The position numbers and the translations under genes are program-made. From an uncultured Candidatus Melainabacteria bacterium (GTDB lineage Bacteria; Cyanobacteriota; Vampirovibrionia; Gastranaerophilales; Gastranaerophilaceae): a stretch of DNA of 64,000 nucleotides. Numbering within the stretch: position 1 is the stretch's first letter; each line of letters starts with the position of its first letter. The notes under the pieces were generated by a model. The model did not search any database, was not told the DNA's origin, and worked only from the letters and a program-made list of their open reading frames with translations. Shown piece after piece: positions 33,833 through 44,051 of this stretch. The stretch is from the NCBI GenBank assembly GCA_947570135.1, contig CANOTP010000007.1:30087-94086 (forward strand), read 5' to 3'.

Positions 33833-34711
33833 ATGTCAGTAAATCATGTGACAAATGTGTCAGATTTTAATCGGTGGTATTGTCCGAATTATGCTATACC
33901 GAATTTGACAGATACTGCAAGATTTAATTCGATTTTTAATCCCCAAAAAATAAGGGAAAATCAAGGTCTTGAAGTTGCAAAAGAAGAAGCTAAAACAGAA
34001 GAAAAACAAAGCGCAAAAAAACAAGATGTTGTTGAGCATGAAGTCAAAAAAGGCGAAAATGTTTGGGATATTGCTGCAAAATATTTAAAAGAATATAATG
34101 ACGGTCAAAAACCTAAAAAGATAGAAATTTTAGAGTTTACAAAAGAAATTATGGAATTAAATAAACTGGAATATGATAATACCAGAACTCCGAAAAATTA
34201 CTATGTATTGATAAAACCGGGTCAGGTTCTGGTGATTCCTGCCCAAAAAGAAGAGATTCCCGAAGAAGAAGAAAATGTTACTCCGCAGCCTGAGCCGCTG
34301 ACACAAGAAGAAATCGCTGATGCGCAAGAATCAGGTAGTCAAATTGCGGGTTATTTGACAAATATGTGGACAACGGGCGGTGATCAAAATCATGTTAAAA
34401 ATATTATCCAAGGCAGAGTTAATGAACGCAATGTTTTAGAAGTTCTTCGCGGTTATGAAGAAGATAAACGTTTTTCTGGTGACAGTTTCTTTGAACAACT
34501 TGTGTCAGAGTGGGGCTTTGATGAAAAGAAAGACTTAATCATAAATGTGGCACAAAAGTTAAAAACTTTCTTTGAAGCAAATAATATGAATGATTTGGCT
34601 GATAAAATAGAAATTAAAGATGCAAAAAATATTGACAGAACGTATGCAAAGCAGCTTGATGCAATAGTCAAACAAAGTTTTGCAGCTTATGACCAAAATA
34701 ATAGTAAATAA
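33833..34711 (+). CDS. LysM-domain hypothetical protein
   Basis: 292 residues from the ATG at 33833, which has AAAGGAAATT before it. After an N-terminal region with a Trp/Tyr-rich stretch (FNRWYCPNYAIP), residues ~70-150 form a LysM module (HEVKKGENVWDIAAKYL ... GQVLVIPA). A Glu-rich linker and a helical C-terminal domain (~90 residues) follow. LysM normally binds peptidoglycan GlcNAc, but there is no signal peptide, so export would need another route. The N-terminus vaguely recalls the MAISP family (Tyr, Asn-Tyr, Pro). Confidence 0.7.
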   Translation: MSVNHVTNVSDFNRWYCPNYAIPNLTDTARFNSIFNPQKIRENQGLEVAKEEAKTEEKQSAKKQDVVEHEVKKGENVWDIAAKYLKEYNDGQKPKKIEILEFTKEIMELNKLEYDNTRTPKNYYVLIKPGQVLVIPAQKEEIPEEEENVTPQPEPLTQEEIADAQESGSQIAGYLTNMWTTGGDQNHVKNIIQGRVNERNVLEVLRGYEEDKRFSGDSFFEQLVSEWGFDEKKDLIINVAQKLKTFFEANNMNDLADKIEIKDAKNIDRTYAKQLDAIVKQSFAAYDQNNSK

Positions 34712-34718
34712 ATATTAT

Positions 34719-34753
34719 AGAAGGCGGCAGAGCTTTAGCTCTGCCGCCTTCTT
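34719..34753 (+). terminator. Rho-independent terminator
   Basis: AGAAGGCGGCAGAGC and its exact 15-base complement enclose a TTTA loop, followed by TTTTG. One of the strongest stems in the window. Confidence 0.9.
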
Positions 34754-34808
34754 TTGTATCCATTATCAGAAGGATTGATTTTTAGGTAAATAATATTAAA
34801 ATAAAGCT

Positions 34809-35444
34809 ATGAAAAAGTTTTTCGCGGTATTATTTTTGATATTATTTTCTGTTTCCGTTGCAGTTGGGGCAGAATCTCAAGGAACTTCTTATCCTGATGA
34901 TGTTAACGCACAGGAGATTTCAGATGATGAATACACGGATGAAATTGATATTGAACAAATGTATCGTGATATGCCTGTTCCTGAGTTTAAATATGTTCAT
35001 AATATTGACCCGGGGGAATACCAGGACACAATGTATTCAACCTGGTCCCCGTATCCTTTATTCAGGCTGACGGCACCGTTGTTTTTTAAATCGGTAAAAA
35101 TTGACCCGGGTTATTATCTTTTAACTCCGCGTGAGCATGACGGTGATTGGTTTATTTTATTTAAAGAAGCGGGAAAAGTTAAATATATTGTTCCTTGCTA
35201 CAAAAAAGAAATGGTTCCGATGGATTTTTATAAAAATAATCTTCCGCAGATTAAGTTGACAAAAGTTCAGCAGATTCGGGAAAAAGCTCTGAAATTTGTC
35301 GGAAAACATTTTGACAGTTCTAAACGAAAACCCATTCCTGATACGTATTTGGAAGCATCAGATTTAGATAATAATTTTATTTCAATAATAGTTTATTGGG
35401 GTAATTACAGGTATTATTTTGTATTGAGAACCGTGCAATTGTAA
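34809..35444 (+). CDS. Exported hypothetical protein
   Basis: Signal peptide MKKFFAVLFLILFSVSVAVGA, then an acidic stretch (SDDEYTDEIDIEQMYRD) and a ~150-residue mixed domain with aromatic residues (YSTWSPYPLFR, GDWFILFKEAGKVKYIVPCY). No domain is recognised. It is followed 40 bp later by a parvulin, and the two may be a secreted operon. Confidence 0.7.
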   Translation: MKKFFAVLFLILFSVSVAVGAESQGTSYPDDVNAQEISDDEYTDEIDIEQMYRDMPVPEFKYVHNIDPGEYQDTMYSTWSPYPLFRLTAPLFFKSVKIDPGYYLLTPREHDGDWFILFKEAGKVKYIVPCYKKEMVPMDFYKNNLPQIKLTKVQQIREKALKFVGKHFDSSKRKPIPDTYLEASDLDNNFISIIVYWGNYRYYFVLRTVQL

Positions 35445-35484
35445 TATTTTATTTTTTGATTTAAGAATTATACAGGAGGATTTT

Positions 35485-35853
35485 ATGAAATTAATAATGA
35501 AAGTTTTTACATTACTTGTTGTACTTTTTATGGGTTTGGGCTCATTTGCAAGCTTTTTAAATCCCGTAGATGTGCATGAAGTAAGAGCAAGTCACATCTT
35601 GGTGAAAACCCGCCCTGAAGCGGTTAAGCTGAGAAAAGAAATAATGAAAGGTGAAATTTCTTTTGAAGATGCAGCAAGGCAGTATTCACTTTGTCCTTCA
35701 GGTCAAAGGGGCGGTGATTTAGGGTTCTTTAACCGTAAACAAATGGTTTCTGCATTTTCTGATACGGCGTTTGATTTAAAACCCGGACAAATATCCGATC
35801 CTGTAGGAACACAATTTGGTTGGCATATAATTAAAACAACCGCGAAAAGATAA
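35485..35853 (+). CDS. Exported parvulin-type peptidyl-prolyl isomerase
   Basis: A signal peptide (residues 1-23) precedes one rotamase domain: VRASHILVKTRPEAVKLRKE, ISFEDAARQYSLCPSGQRGG, DLGFFNRKQMV, FGWHIIKTT. These match PpiC/PrsA folding catalysts. At 122 residues it is a bare domain without the chaperone arms of SurA or PrsA. It probably helps fold exported proteins in the periplasm. Confidence 0.9.
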   Translation: MKLIMKVFTLLVVLFMGLGSFASFLNPVDVHEVRASHILVKTRPEAVKLRKEIMKGEISFEDAARQYSLCPSGQRGGDLGFFNRKQMVSAFSDTAFDLKPGQISDPVGTQFGWHIIKTTAKR

Positions 35854-35858
35854 TTTAA

Positions 35859-35883
35859 AAACCCTGAATTTTTCAGGGTTTTT
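35859..35883 (+). terminator. Rho-independent terminator
   Basis: AACCCTGAA and TTCAGGGTT pair and TTTAT follows, after the parvulin gene; it also overlaps the end of the opposing small HTH gene. Confidence 0.8.
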
Positions 35884-36037
35884 ATTTGAACAAAAATTCA
35901 ATACCTTTTTTGTTTTTATACAACGCGATAAGAGATTTAACGGTGTGGGTACTGATTTGTAATTTGTTTGCTATTTTACTTATTGAGTGACCTTTTTCTA
36001 CGTATTTAATAATTTCATTAATTCTTTTATCTGTCAT
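35882..36037 (-). CDS. 51-residue HTH protein
   Basis: A short frame with a clear ribosome binding site (GGAAGGAAAAATT before ATG) encodes 51 residues, MTDKRINEIIKYVEKGHSIS then KIANKLQISTHTVKSLIALY, and ends in FLFK. The middle is a resolvase- or LuxR-like helix-turn-helix (HSISKIANKL-QISTHTVKSL). It could be a tiny regulator or the remnant of a larger transposase or sigma-like protein. It has no partner gene. Confidence 0.7.
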   Translation of the reverse strand: MTDKRINEIIKYVEKGHSISKIANKLQISTHTVKSLIALYKNKKGIEFLFK

Positions 36038-36205
36038 AATTTTTCCTTCCACAGTATAATATAATTTAAAGATAAATATTAAACTTAATAATATTTCCTG
36101 TTCGGTAAAATATTATAATCGGACGAAAAAATACTTGAAAAATTTTTATCTTTATGTAAAAATTGGTTTACGTGGTTAAAACCGTTGGGAAATCAAAGGA
36201 AATAT

Positions 36206-36279
36206 GGCAAGGTAGCTCAGCTGGTGAGAGCGCACGGCTCATACCCGTGAGGTCGAGAGTTCGAATCTCTCCCTTGCTA
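36206..36279 (+). tRNA. tRNA-Met (CAU), elongator type
   Basis: A complete cloverleaf: acceptor GGCAAGG/CCTTGCT, D arm GCTC/GAGC, anticodon stem CACGG/CCGTG with loop CTCATAC (anticodon CAT), T arm GAGAG/CTCTC with loop TTCGAAT. G1-U72 rather than the C1-A72 mismatch of the initiator marks an elongator. The 3' CCA is not encoded. tRNA-Ile2 (CAU modified to lysidine) cannot be fully excluded. Confidence 0.93.
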
Positions 36280-36282
36280 AAT

Positions 36283-36314
36283 AAAAAAGGATTGGTATTG
36301 CCAATCCTTTTTTA
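36283..36314 (+). terminator. Terminator after tRNA-Met
   Basis: AAAAAAGGATTGG and CCAATCCTTTTTT form a long stem with a 5-nt loop and a T run, right after the tRNA. Confidence 0.85.
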
Positions 36315-36332
36315 TTTAGCTATATTACAATT

Positions 36333-37118
36333 ATGAAAAAGTTAATATTAATCATATTTTTCGTATTAAGTTTTTACAGCCTTTTTGTAGAACCTGCGAT
36401 GTTAAAAGTTCACCGTTGTACTGTTAAGGATTCGGAGTTAAAAGGTGTTAAAATCGTTTTTGTAAGTGATTTTCATATAAAATCAAATCAACAAAAACGG
36501 CTTAAAAAAATTGTAGAATTAATTAATAAAGAAGAGCCTGATTTAGTTTTATCTGTCGGTGATTATGTTTCAGGGCATACAAAACGTTCAACAATGTCGA
36601 TTGAAGATATCGCAAAAGCTTTGGGAAAAGTTTCATCAAAATACGGGTTTTATACTTCATTAGGTAATCATGACGGTTGGTACGGTGTTGATATTGTTAC
36701 AAAAAATCTAGAAGATAATGGAATAAAAGTTCTTAATAACAGAAATATTAAAGTACGTATAAAAAATAAAGATATTTATATTGCGGGAGTAGAAGATTTA
36801 ATGACAGGAAATCCTGATATCAGTGAAGCTTTGAGAAATATAAATTCACCGATAGTTCTTTTAACTCATTCTCCCGATGTTTTTCCAAAAGTTTTGCAGA
36901 AAGTAAATTTGACATTAGCAGGACATACGCATGGTGGTCAGGTAAGGATTCCGATTTTTGGACCGATATTTACGGCATCAGAGTATTATGATAAATATGC
37001 GCAAGGCTTAATTGTGGAGAATAATAATAAAATGCTTGTTACTCGGGGGATTGGAACAAGTATTCTTCCGATTCGTTTTAATTGTCCGCCTGAAATAAAT
37101 GTTATTGAATTTGATTAA
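36333..37118 (+). CDS. Membrane-anchored metallophosphoesterase
   Basis: One N-terminal transmembrane segment (residues 3-20) then a calcineurin-like domain with VSDFHIK, VLSVGDYVSG, SLGNHDGWYG, LLTHSPDVF and LAGHTHGGQVRIP, the five di-metal ligand blocks. Family members of this size (YaeI-like) hydrolyse phosphoesters such as UDP-sugar lipids in the envelope; the substrate here is unknown. It overlaps the stop of the opposing gene by 4 bp. Confidence 0.88.
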   Translation: MKKLILIIFFVLSFYSLFVEPAMLKVHRCTVKDSELKGVKIVFVSDFHIKSNQQKRLKKIVELINKEEPDLVLSVGDYVSGHTKRSTMSIEDIAKALGKVSSKYGFYTSLGNHDGWYGVDIVTKNLEDNGIKVLNNRNIKVRIKNKDIYIAGVEDLMTGNPDISEALRNINSPIVLLTHSPDVFPKVLQKVNLTLAGHTHGGQVRIPIFGPIFTASEYYDKYAQGLIVENNNKMLVTRGIGTSILPIRFNCPPEINVIEFD

Positions 37119-37762
37119 ATATTTTCAGAGCTCCATTTAATAAGTTTATTGTATAAATTTTCACAATCCTTATCTGAGATGTTTTCTTTGTTAATACACT
37201 CGGTTAAAATCTCTTTGTCTTCGCCTGTTAGCACTTTTATAAGCTGTTTTTTAGTCGGGATATAGTTTCCTGTTTTTACAAAATATTTTGCCTGAAGGAT
37301 AAAAAATGTCATTTTATACAGACTTTTTAAATCTTCTATGTAATTATTTGAGTGTACAAAACTGTGCACTGCTGCATGGAAAATATTTTCTGCTCCTATT
37401 TTGATAGATTTTTTGATATCAGAGATTGGCGGTGGTTGGATTATATTTTCAAGTTTTCCAAATAGAGATTTTGTGTCATAAAAAAATTGAAACAAATCAC
37501 TTTTAGACCATTTTTGAAGCTCGGCTTTTCCTGAGATAAATCCGCATGCTTTGTCTTTATCGGGCATATTATTGATAATTGATTTGTACTGTTTTAAATC
37601 ATCAAAAGACATATTATCCAAAATTACAACTAAATCAATATCGCTTGTTTCGGTGGCTTCACCTCTGTTGTAGCTGCCTTGAAGCCCGATAAAAAGGAGA
37701 TTATCAGAGAAGGATTCATTTAATTTTTCTGTAACATTGTTCAACCAATTTTCTATATCCAT
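37115..37762 (-). CDS. Nucleotidyltransferase-fold protein
   Basis: 215 residues. The polymerase-beta NTase motif is intact: FIGLQGSYNRGEATETSDIDLV (G-S-x10-D-x-D). A helical C-terminal region of ~100 residues follows, with a His (IFHAAVHSF) and charged segments, as in HEPN-like or kanamycin-NTase partner domains. It could modify a small molecule, RNA or protein. Neither an antitoxin nor a resistance partner is present. Confidence 0.75.
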   Translation of the reverse strand: MDIENWLNNVTEKLNESFSDNLLFIGLQGSYNRGEATETSDIDLVVILDNMSFDDLKQYKSIINNMPDKDKACGFISGKAELQKWSKSDLFQFFYDTKSLFGKLENIIQPPPISDIKKSIKIGAENIFHAAVHSFVHSNNYIEDLKSLYKMTFFILQAKYFVKTGNYIPTKKQLIKVLTGEDKEILTECINKENISDKDCENLYNKLIKWSSENI

Positions 37763-37800
37763 AATTTTATTATATCATGATTTCAGATTACGGAGGTTTT

Positions 37801-38268
37801 ATGTCGATAGAAAAAGTGCGTGAATATTTTAGACAATTTGGGATAGAAGGCAGGATTAAAGAATTTGAAGTTTCAAGTGCAACAGTTGAACTTGCGGCAC
37901 AGGCATTGAATTGTGAACCCTCAAGAATTGCAAAATCTTTGTCATTTAAGGTTAATGATGATACAGTTCTTGTTATTGCGGCAGGAGATGCGAGAATTGA
38001 TAATAAAAAGTTTAAGGAATTTTTTCAAACAAAGGCAAAGATGTTAGCGTCTGATGAAGTTAAAACTTTAATCGGGCACGCAATCGGCGGGGTTTGTCCG
38101 TTTGGCATCAATGAAAGTATTAAAGTTTATCTTGATGTTTCATTAAAGCGTTTTGAAACGGTTTTTCCTGCTTGTGGAAGTTCAAATAGCGCGATAGAGT
38201 TTACTGTTGAAGAACTTGAAAGGTATTCAAATTATATTCAATGGGTTGATGTTTGTAAGTTGAGTTAA
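37801..38268 (+). CDS. YbaK/ProX-type aminoacyl-tRNA deacylase
   Basis: From the ATG at 37801 (CGGAGG 4 nt before it) the protein is 155 residues. The motifs AKSLSFKVNDDTVLVIAAGD, IGHAIGGVCPFGI and PACGSSNSAIEFTVEEL match the YbaK family, which hydrolyses mischarged tRNA (for example Cys- or Ala-tRNA-Pro). Stand-alone, no linked prolyl-tRNA synthetase. Confidence 0.9.
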   Translation: MSIEKVREYFRQFGIEGRIKEFEVSSATVELAAQALNCEPSRIAKSLSFKVNDDTVLVIAAGDARIDNKKFKEFFQTKAKMLASDEVKTLIGHAIGGVCPFGINESIKVYLDVSLKRFETVFPACGSSNSAIEFTVEELERYSNYIQWVDVCKLS

Positions 38269-38931
38269 TCAACTTACAAATTCTCTACCCGCGTTATAAG
38301 CGTTTTCTAAATCTTTTGGGAAAATGTTGTCATGTTGATTGATTTTGTCTTCTATATTCCACCTTACATCGTCGTATTTTGAATAGTCGTTATATTGGAA
38401 TGTGTTAAACGCGCAAATTCTTTTGGGTTTTTCGTAAAGATGTGTAATCCAATTCTCAAAAAATCCGATAGGTGCTGAATTATTTTGTCCGATATATTGG
38501 TTTAAAAAAGTATTTTCATCAACATTCATTGTATAAATTACGGCAGTTTTTAATTTTTTTGGCGGAATAGGGGTATATTGTTTATCAAATCTTATAAACG
38601 GATAAACTAATCTTTCAAGAAACATTTTCATAACACCTGTAACATCCCCGAAATATATTGGGGTTGCAAGACAAATCCCGTCAGCGATAGAAACTTTTTC
38701 TAATATTTCTTTTAAATTATCAGGATATGAGCAGATTCCGTAATTTTTACCGTTTTTCAATTTGCATGCAGAACACGCTCTGCATCCTTTAAAATCAATA
38801 TCATAAAGATTAATAATTACAGCTTCGGCTCCTGAATTTGTAACGCCTTTTGCAAAACTTTTGCACATTTTATCGGTGTTCCAATTTTTTCTAGGGCTTC
38901 CATTAATGATATAAATAATTTTCTTATCCAT
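38269..38931 (-). CDS. NADPH-dependent FMN reductase/flavodoxin-like protein
   Basis: Flavodoxin-like fold: YIINGSPRKNWNTDKM binds FMN phosphate, CRACSACKLKNGKNYGIC is the Cys-rich segment typical of the Clostridia-type iron-sulfur flavoproteins, and ATPIYFGDVTGVMKMFLERL follows. The ATG at 38931 has AAAGGAGG before it. It is divergently arranged with an HxlR regulator, which likely controls it in response to electrophiles or oxidants. Confidence 0.85.
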   Translation of the reverse strand: MDKKIIYIINGSPRKNWNTDKMCKSFAKGVTNSGAEAVIINLYDIDFKGCRACSACKLKNGKNYGICSYPDNLKEILEKVSIADGICLATPIYFGDVTGVMKMFLERLVYPFIRFDKQYTPIPPKKLKTAVIYTMNVDENTFLNQYIGQNNSAPIGFFENWITHLYEKPKRICAFNTFQYNDYSKYDDVRWNIEDKINQHDNIFPKDLENAYNAGREFVS

Positions 38932-39030
38932 AGTTCCTCCTTTTTGTATATTTTTCAACAATATTATATTTATTGCAAGTACTTACTTTTTTGTTATATA
39001 CTATGTAAAAAGATAGTATTAAGGAATAAT

Positions 39031-39345
39031 ATGAAAAACAAGCTTGAAAAATATAATTGTCCTTTGGGGAGAACACTTGCTGTAATCGGCGGCAAATACA
39101 AAGTAATGATTATCTGGTTTTTATATCAGAAAAAAGTTTTACGCTATGGTGAATTACAAAAAATAATTGAGGGTATAACACCCAAAATGCTTACCAGCCA
39201 ACTTAGGGAACTTGAAGAAGATAAGATTATTATAAGAAAAGTTTATCCTGTTGTTCCGCCGCATGTTGAATACTCGCTGACAGATAGAGGAGAAAGCCTT
39301 ATTCCGATTTTACTTGAGATGAAAAAATGGGGCGAGTTATTTTAA
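39031..39345 (+). CDS. HxlR-family transcriptional regulator
   Basis: 104 residues from the ATG at 39031 (AAGGAAT before it): a winged helix starting CPLGRTLAVIGGKYKVMII with the typical N-terminal Cys, then LRYGELQKIIEGITPKMLTSQLRELE and YSLTDRGESLIPIL. HxlR proteins sense aldehydes or quinones via that Cys. The 99-bp divergent promoter region to the FMN reductase contains AT-rich dyads near 38976-39010 that may be its operator. Confidence 0.88.
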   Translation: MKNKLEKYNCPLGRTLAVIGGKYKVMIIWFLYQKKVLRYGELQKIIEGITPKMLTSQLRELEEDKIIIRKVYPVVPPHVEYSLTDRGESLIPILLEMKKWGELF

Positions 39346-39740
39346 GAATTTTTGCCAGTAACCTTTTGTATTGGTTTCGGGATTAATATCATGCAGCGCG
39401 TAGTATGCACATTGAATTCCTCTAGAGTTTGGTATGGCTGTACTTTGAGTATAAGAACAAACAGCATTGCTCTGTTAAGGATTTTAGAATCAGAGTATAC
39501 GGTTTTTTTTCCGTAAATGCAAAGGCAAAAAGATCATAATCTAATCTGTTAGGTCCGTTTTGTACTCCGTTTGTATCAACATAATTAAAAAGGTGTTCTC
39601 TTATTCCCGTGCTGCAGTAGATATAATGGTCGTTACAAACCTCTCCGTTCAGATATTTACCTAAATGTCCGAGTCTTGCGCTGTATCAAATTTGCCGCTT
39701 GAAGCTAAAAAAGGTTGTAGAGATATTTAACTCAAGAAGG
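39337..39740 (-). pseudogene. Remnant of a type IV pilin-like gene
   Basis: Broken frames on the minus strand still read as pilin-like sequence: one contains LGKYLNGEVCNDHYIYCSTG and NRLDYDLFAFAFTEK, stops, and the tail of another reads CAYYALHDINPETNTKGYW. At least two frame changes separate the pieces and the N-terminal prepilin helix is missing. It overlaps the last 9 bases of the HxlR gene. Such short prepilin-like genes are usually numerous in this lineage (recalled, not checked). Confidence 0.65.
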
Positions 39741-39802
39741 GCTTGCCGAGAAAATCGCAATATCATAAAATTTATAAGATAATATCAATAATCGAATAAA
39801 TA

Positions 39803-39840
39803 AAAAGACAGGAAAATCTTTGATTTTCCTGTCTTTTTTT
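39803..39840. terminator. Bidirectional terminator
   Basis: AAAAGACAGGAAAATC and its complement pair around TTT with A and T runs at either side. It ends the gene at 39862 on the minus strand. Confidence 0.85.
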
Positions 39841-39861
39841 AATACTTTTAATCAATACAAA

Positions 39862-40092
39862 TTAAACTAATTTAACTGTAACTGATTTTGGTTTTTGAGT
39901 GTAAGAGATTTTATCTTCTCTTGATAACCAACCAAGACCCATGTAAGTAAAGTTATCATCTAAATCCATATCTTTTCTTAATTTGTTGATAGTAACTTCA
40001 CCTTTATCAGAAAGGTAGTTATAAATTTTACCTGCTGATTCGATAATTTGTGATTGAGTGTCTTTTTGTTCTTTTTTGCTTGATGTAAACAT
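39862..40092 (-). CDS. Winged-helix DUF2582-like protein
   Basis: 76 residues from the ATG at 40092, which has AAAGGAGGAAA before it. The sequence AGKIYNYLSDKGEVTINKLR then FTYMGLGWLSREDKI matches the small winged-helix DUF2582 family. Likely a DNA-binding or structural protein of unknown role. The 329-bp region upstream to 40421 is AT-rich and holds only promoter-like TATA segments, with no gene I can support. Confidence 0.75.
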   Translation of the reverse strand: MFTSSKKEQKDTQSQIIESAGKIYNYLSDKGEVTINKLRKDMDLDDNFTYMGLGWLSREDKISYTQKPKSVTVKLV

Positions 40093-40421
40093 GTATTTTT
40101 CCTCCTTTATGTACAAAATTATAATACTACTATTTTAAAAATAATGGAATATTTATTTTTTGGAATTGGTTAAAGTTCAGAGAATATAAGCTTTTTACTG
40201 CTTAATATTTCTAAACTTTTTCAAAGTATAATGTAAAAATATAATAAAAAATTCATTAAAATGATGTATTTTTTAGAAAACCCTTCAAAATTTATTAAAA
40301 AATAAAAAATTTTTGTTATAATTTTTTTAAAATTGAAAATGAAAACCTTTATCATATAAGATATCTGCGAGGATATCCCATTTAAAATTTTATTATAATT
40401 TTGAGGTATAATATTTTTATT

Positions 40422-41087
40422 ATGAAAAGAAGGATTATAATTTTTGATTTAGACGGAACGTTGTTAAATACATTGGATGACTTGGCAGATAGTACGAATT
40501 TTGCACTTAAAACTTTAGGATATCCGACAAGGACGATTGATGAGGTTAGAAATTTTGTCGGAAACGGGGTTGCAAAGCTGATTGAGCGTGCGATTCCAAA
40601 AGGGAAGGATAATCCTGATTTTGAAAAATGCCTGCAAATTTTTAAGGAAAATTATTCAAAAAATATGTATAACAAAACAGGGCCTTACTATGGTATCATT
40701 GAGATGTTGAAAGAATTAAGGTCAAATGGCTGCAAGATTGCCGTTGTGTCTAATAAATTTGATGCGGCGGTGAAGGATTTGTGTAAAAAGTACTTTTCGG
40801 GATTAATTGATATCGCTGTCGGTGAAAATGAAGCAGAAGGTATCAAAAAGAAACCTGCCCCCGATACTGTTTTGTCAGTTGTGAAGCAGCTTTGCTCTAA
40901 AATTGATGATTGTGTGTATGTTGGGGATTCCGAAGTTGATATTATGACGGCAAATAATGTTGGAATACCTTGTATTAGTGTTTTATGGGGTTTTAAGGAC
41001 AGAGAGTTTTTATTAGCGCATAATGCACAGGTTATTGTTAACTCATCTGAGGAGATTATTAAATATTTGGTAGATTTGGCTAAGTAG
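40422..41087 (+). CDS. HAD-family phosphatase (phosphoglycolate phosphatase-like)
   Basis: HAD motif I FDLDGTLLNTLDD (residues 8-20), motif II VSNKFD, and motif III-IV KKPAP with VGDSEVDIMTANNV. The alpha-helical cap and length of 221 residues match Gph, which removes 2-phosphoglycolate formed in DNA repair. Other HAD phosphatases look similar, so the substrate is not certain. The start at 40422 fits the conserved MKRRIIIFDLDGT. Confidence 0.8.
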   Translation: MKRRIIIFDLDGTLLNTLDDLADSTNFALKTLGYPTRTIDEVRNFVGNGVAKLIERAIPKGKDNPDFEKCLQIFKENYSKNMYNKTGPYYGIIEMLKELRSNGCKIAVVSNKFDAAVKDLCKKYFSGLIDIAVGENEAEGIKKKPAPDTVLSVVKQLCSKIDDCVYVGDSEVDIMTANNVGIPCISVLWGFKDREFLLAHNAQVIVNSSEEIIKYLVDLAK

Positions 41088-41132
41088 TTTGTAGAATTAT
41101 TGTTTTTTGACTCTTTTGTATTATTTACTTGA

Positions 41133-42425
<1,293 letters not shown>

Positions 42426-42483
42426 TTTATTTGCCGAGTTTTATTATAATTGTGGTAACGTCAGTATTTAAAAGGAAGTAACT

Positions 42484-43533
42484 ATGATTATAATAATGGA
42501 ACGCAATGCAACATCTGAAAATATTCAGACCGTGGTAAATTTACTTGAGTTTCACGAGTTTAAAGTTCTTGTAAAACAGGGTGATGTGCATACGGTAATT
42601 GATGCGTTAGGTGATAAAACAACTTTATCTCCGGGACGAATTGAGGCTTTAGACGGTGTTAAGCAGATTAAATTTATTCGCGAACCGTTCAGATTAGCAT
42701 CACGCGACAGAAAACAAGAAGATACTGTAATCAAGTTTTCTAACGGTGTAAAAATCGGCGGAGCTAACCGTCCTGTTTCAATGGTCGGACCGTGTTCTGT
42801 TGAAGAAGATTATGAAGGGCTTTTAGAAGTTGCAACAGCTGCTAAAGAACTTGGCTGCCAATTTTTGCGTGGCGGGGCGTTTAAACCCAGAACTTCACCT
42901 TATGATTTTGACGGGTTGGGTGAAAAAGCGCTTCAATATCTTGCAAAAGCCCGTGAAGCTACAGGGTTGCTTGTTGTGACAGAGTTAATGGATTCAGCGG
43001 ATTTGGACTTGGTTTGTAATTACGCGGATGTTATTCAAATTGGCGCAAGAAATATGCAAAACTTTAAGCTTTTAAAAGCAGTCGGTAAATGTAACAAACC
43101 TGTTATTTTAAAACGCGGTGCCGCAAGTACAATAAGAGAATTTTTGCTTGCCGCAGAACACATTATGTATAACGGAAACGAGCAGGTAATCCTTTGTGAG
43201 CGCGGTCTGAAAAGTTTTGACAGTGCCTTCACCCGTAATCTGCTTGATATTTCAGCCGTTCCTGTTATCAAAAAATATTCGCACCTTCCGATTATCGTTG
43301 ACCCGAGCCACGGCACAGGACAGCGTTATTTGATAGAACCAATGGCTAAAGCAGGACTTGTTGTCGGTGCTGACGGTGTTATGGTTGAAGTTCACCACAA
43401 TCCTTCTCAAGCCTTAAGCGACGGTAAGCAAAGTTTATCAATCCCGCAATTTAAAGAAGTGTTTACAAGATTAAATTCTCTGATTGATACGTTGCACCTG
43501 GAAAAGAGTGTTCCCGTGTTATCTGTTGAATGA
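42484..43533 (+). CDS. aroF: 3-deoxy-7-phosphoheptulonate synthase (DAHP synthase)
   Basis: First enzyme of the shikimate pathway, joining PEP and erythrose-4-phosphate. Type I-beta layout: a ferredoxin-like N-terminal domain (residues 1-75) that often mediates feedback, then the barrel with SMVGPCSVEE, FLRGGAFKPRTSPYDFDGLG, QIGARNMQNF, ILKRGAASTI and VDPSHGTGQRYL. 349 residues. The gene lies near tyrA, another aromatic-pathway gene. Confidence 0.93.
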   Translation: MIIIMERNATSENIQTVVNLLEFHEFKVLVKQGDVHTVIDALGDKTTLSPGRIEALDGVKQIKFIREPFRLASRDRKQEDTVIKFSNGVKIGGANRPVSMVGPCSVEEDYEGLLEVATAAKELGCQFLRGGAFKPRTSPYDFDGLGEKALQYLAKAREATGLLVVTELMDSADLDLVCNYADVIQIGARNMQNFKLLKAVGKCNKPVILKRGAASTIREFLLAAEHIMYNGNEQVILCERGLKSFDSAFTRNLLDISAVPVIKKYSHLPIIVDPSHGTGQRYLIEPMAKAGLVVGADGVMVEVHHNPSQALSDGKQSLSIPQFKEVFTRLNSLIDTLHLEKSVPVLSVE

Positions 43534-43628
43534 AAATTTGTAAACAAAAGTTAACATAATAACAATTCCTTTACCTTAATTTACTTTATGTATATGTAGG
43601 TATTTTTAAAGTGTGAAAGGAAATAATT

Positions 43629-44039
43629 ATGTCTTTTAATGTTGGTTCAGTTAATGCTTATGCACCCAATTTTCAATCTCGCGGTATAAACCCGAGAAAA
43701 GATAAAGTTTATATCGACCCTCAAACAGGTGAAAGAACAACCTGGAAACCGGGTATTTTTGATCCTGAAGCTCAACAAAGAAATGCTGACAGACGTGCAA
43801 AAGTTGCAGCAGGACTATTAGGTTTATCAGCTATTGCAGCTGCAGTTGTATTTAGAAAACCGCTTGCTAAAGCCGTTGTTGCAGGTGCTACAAAAGTTGC
43901 TGAATTTGTTAAACCGTTTGCAAAAAAAGGTTTGGAATATGCCGGTAAAGCTGTAAACTTTGTTAAAGATCATGCTCAAACTCTTATCGGTAAAGTTGTT
44001 AAATTCTTTAGTAAAGGCACAACTGCAACCACATCATAA
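43629..44039 (+). CDS. Small Ala/Lys-rich protein with one hydrophobic segment
   Basis: 136 residues: a soluble N-terminus (FQSRGINPRKDKVYIDPQTG), a hydrophobic stretch at ~60-85 (VAAGLLGLSAIAAAVVF), then Lys/Ala-rich amphipathic helices (KAVVAGATKVAEFVKPFAKK). It is very similar in style to other lineage-specific proteins here (no signal peptide, start MSFNVGSVNAYAPNF). GAAAGGAAATAATT precedes the ATG. Function unknown. Confidence 0.65.
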   Translation: MSFNVGSVNAYAPNFQSRGINPRKDKVYIDPQTGERTTWKPGIFDPEAQQRNADRRAKVAAGLLGLSAIAAAVVFRKPLAKAVVAGATKVAEFVKPFAKKGLEYAGKAVNFVKDHAQTLIGKVVKFFSKGTTATTS

Positions 44040-44051
44040 AATTTTGAAAAT

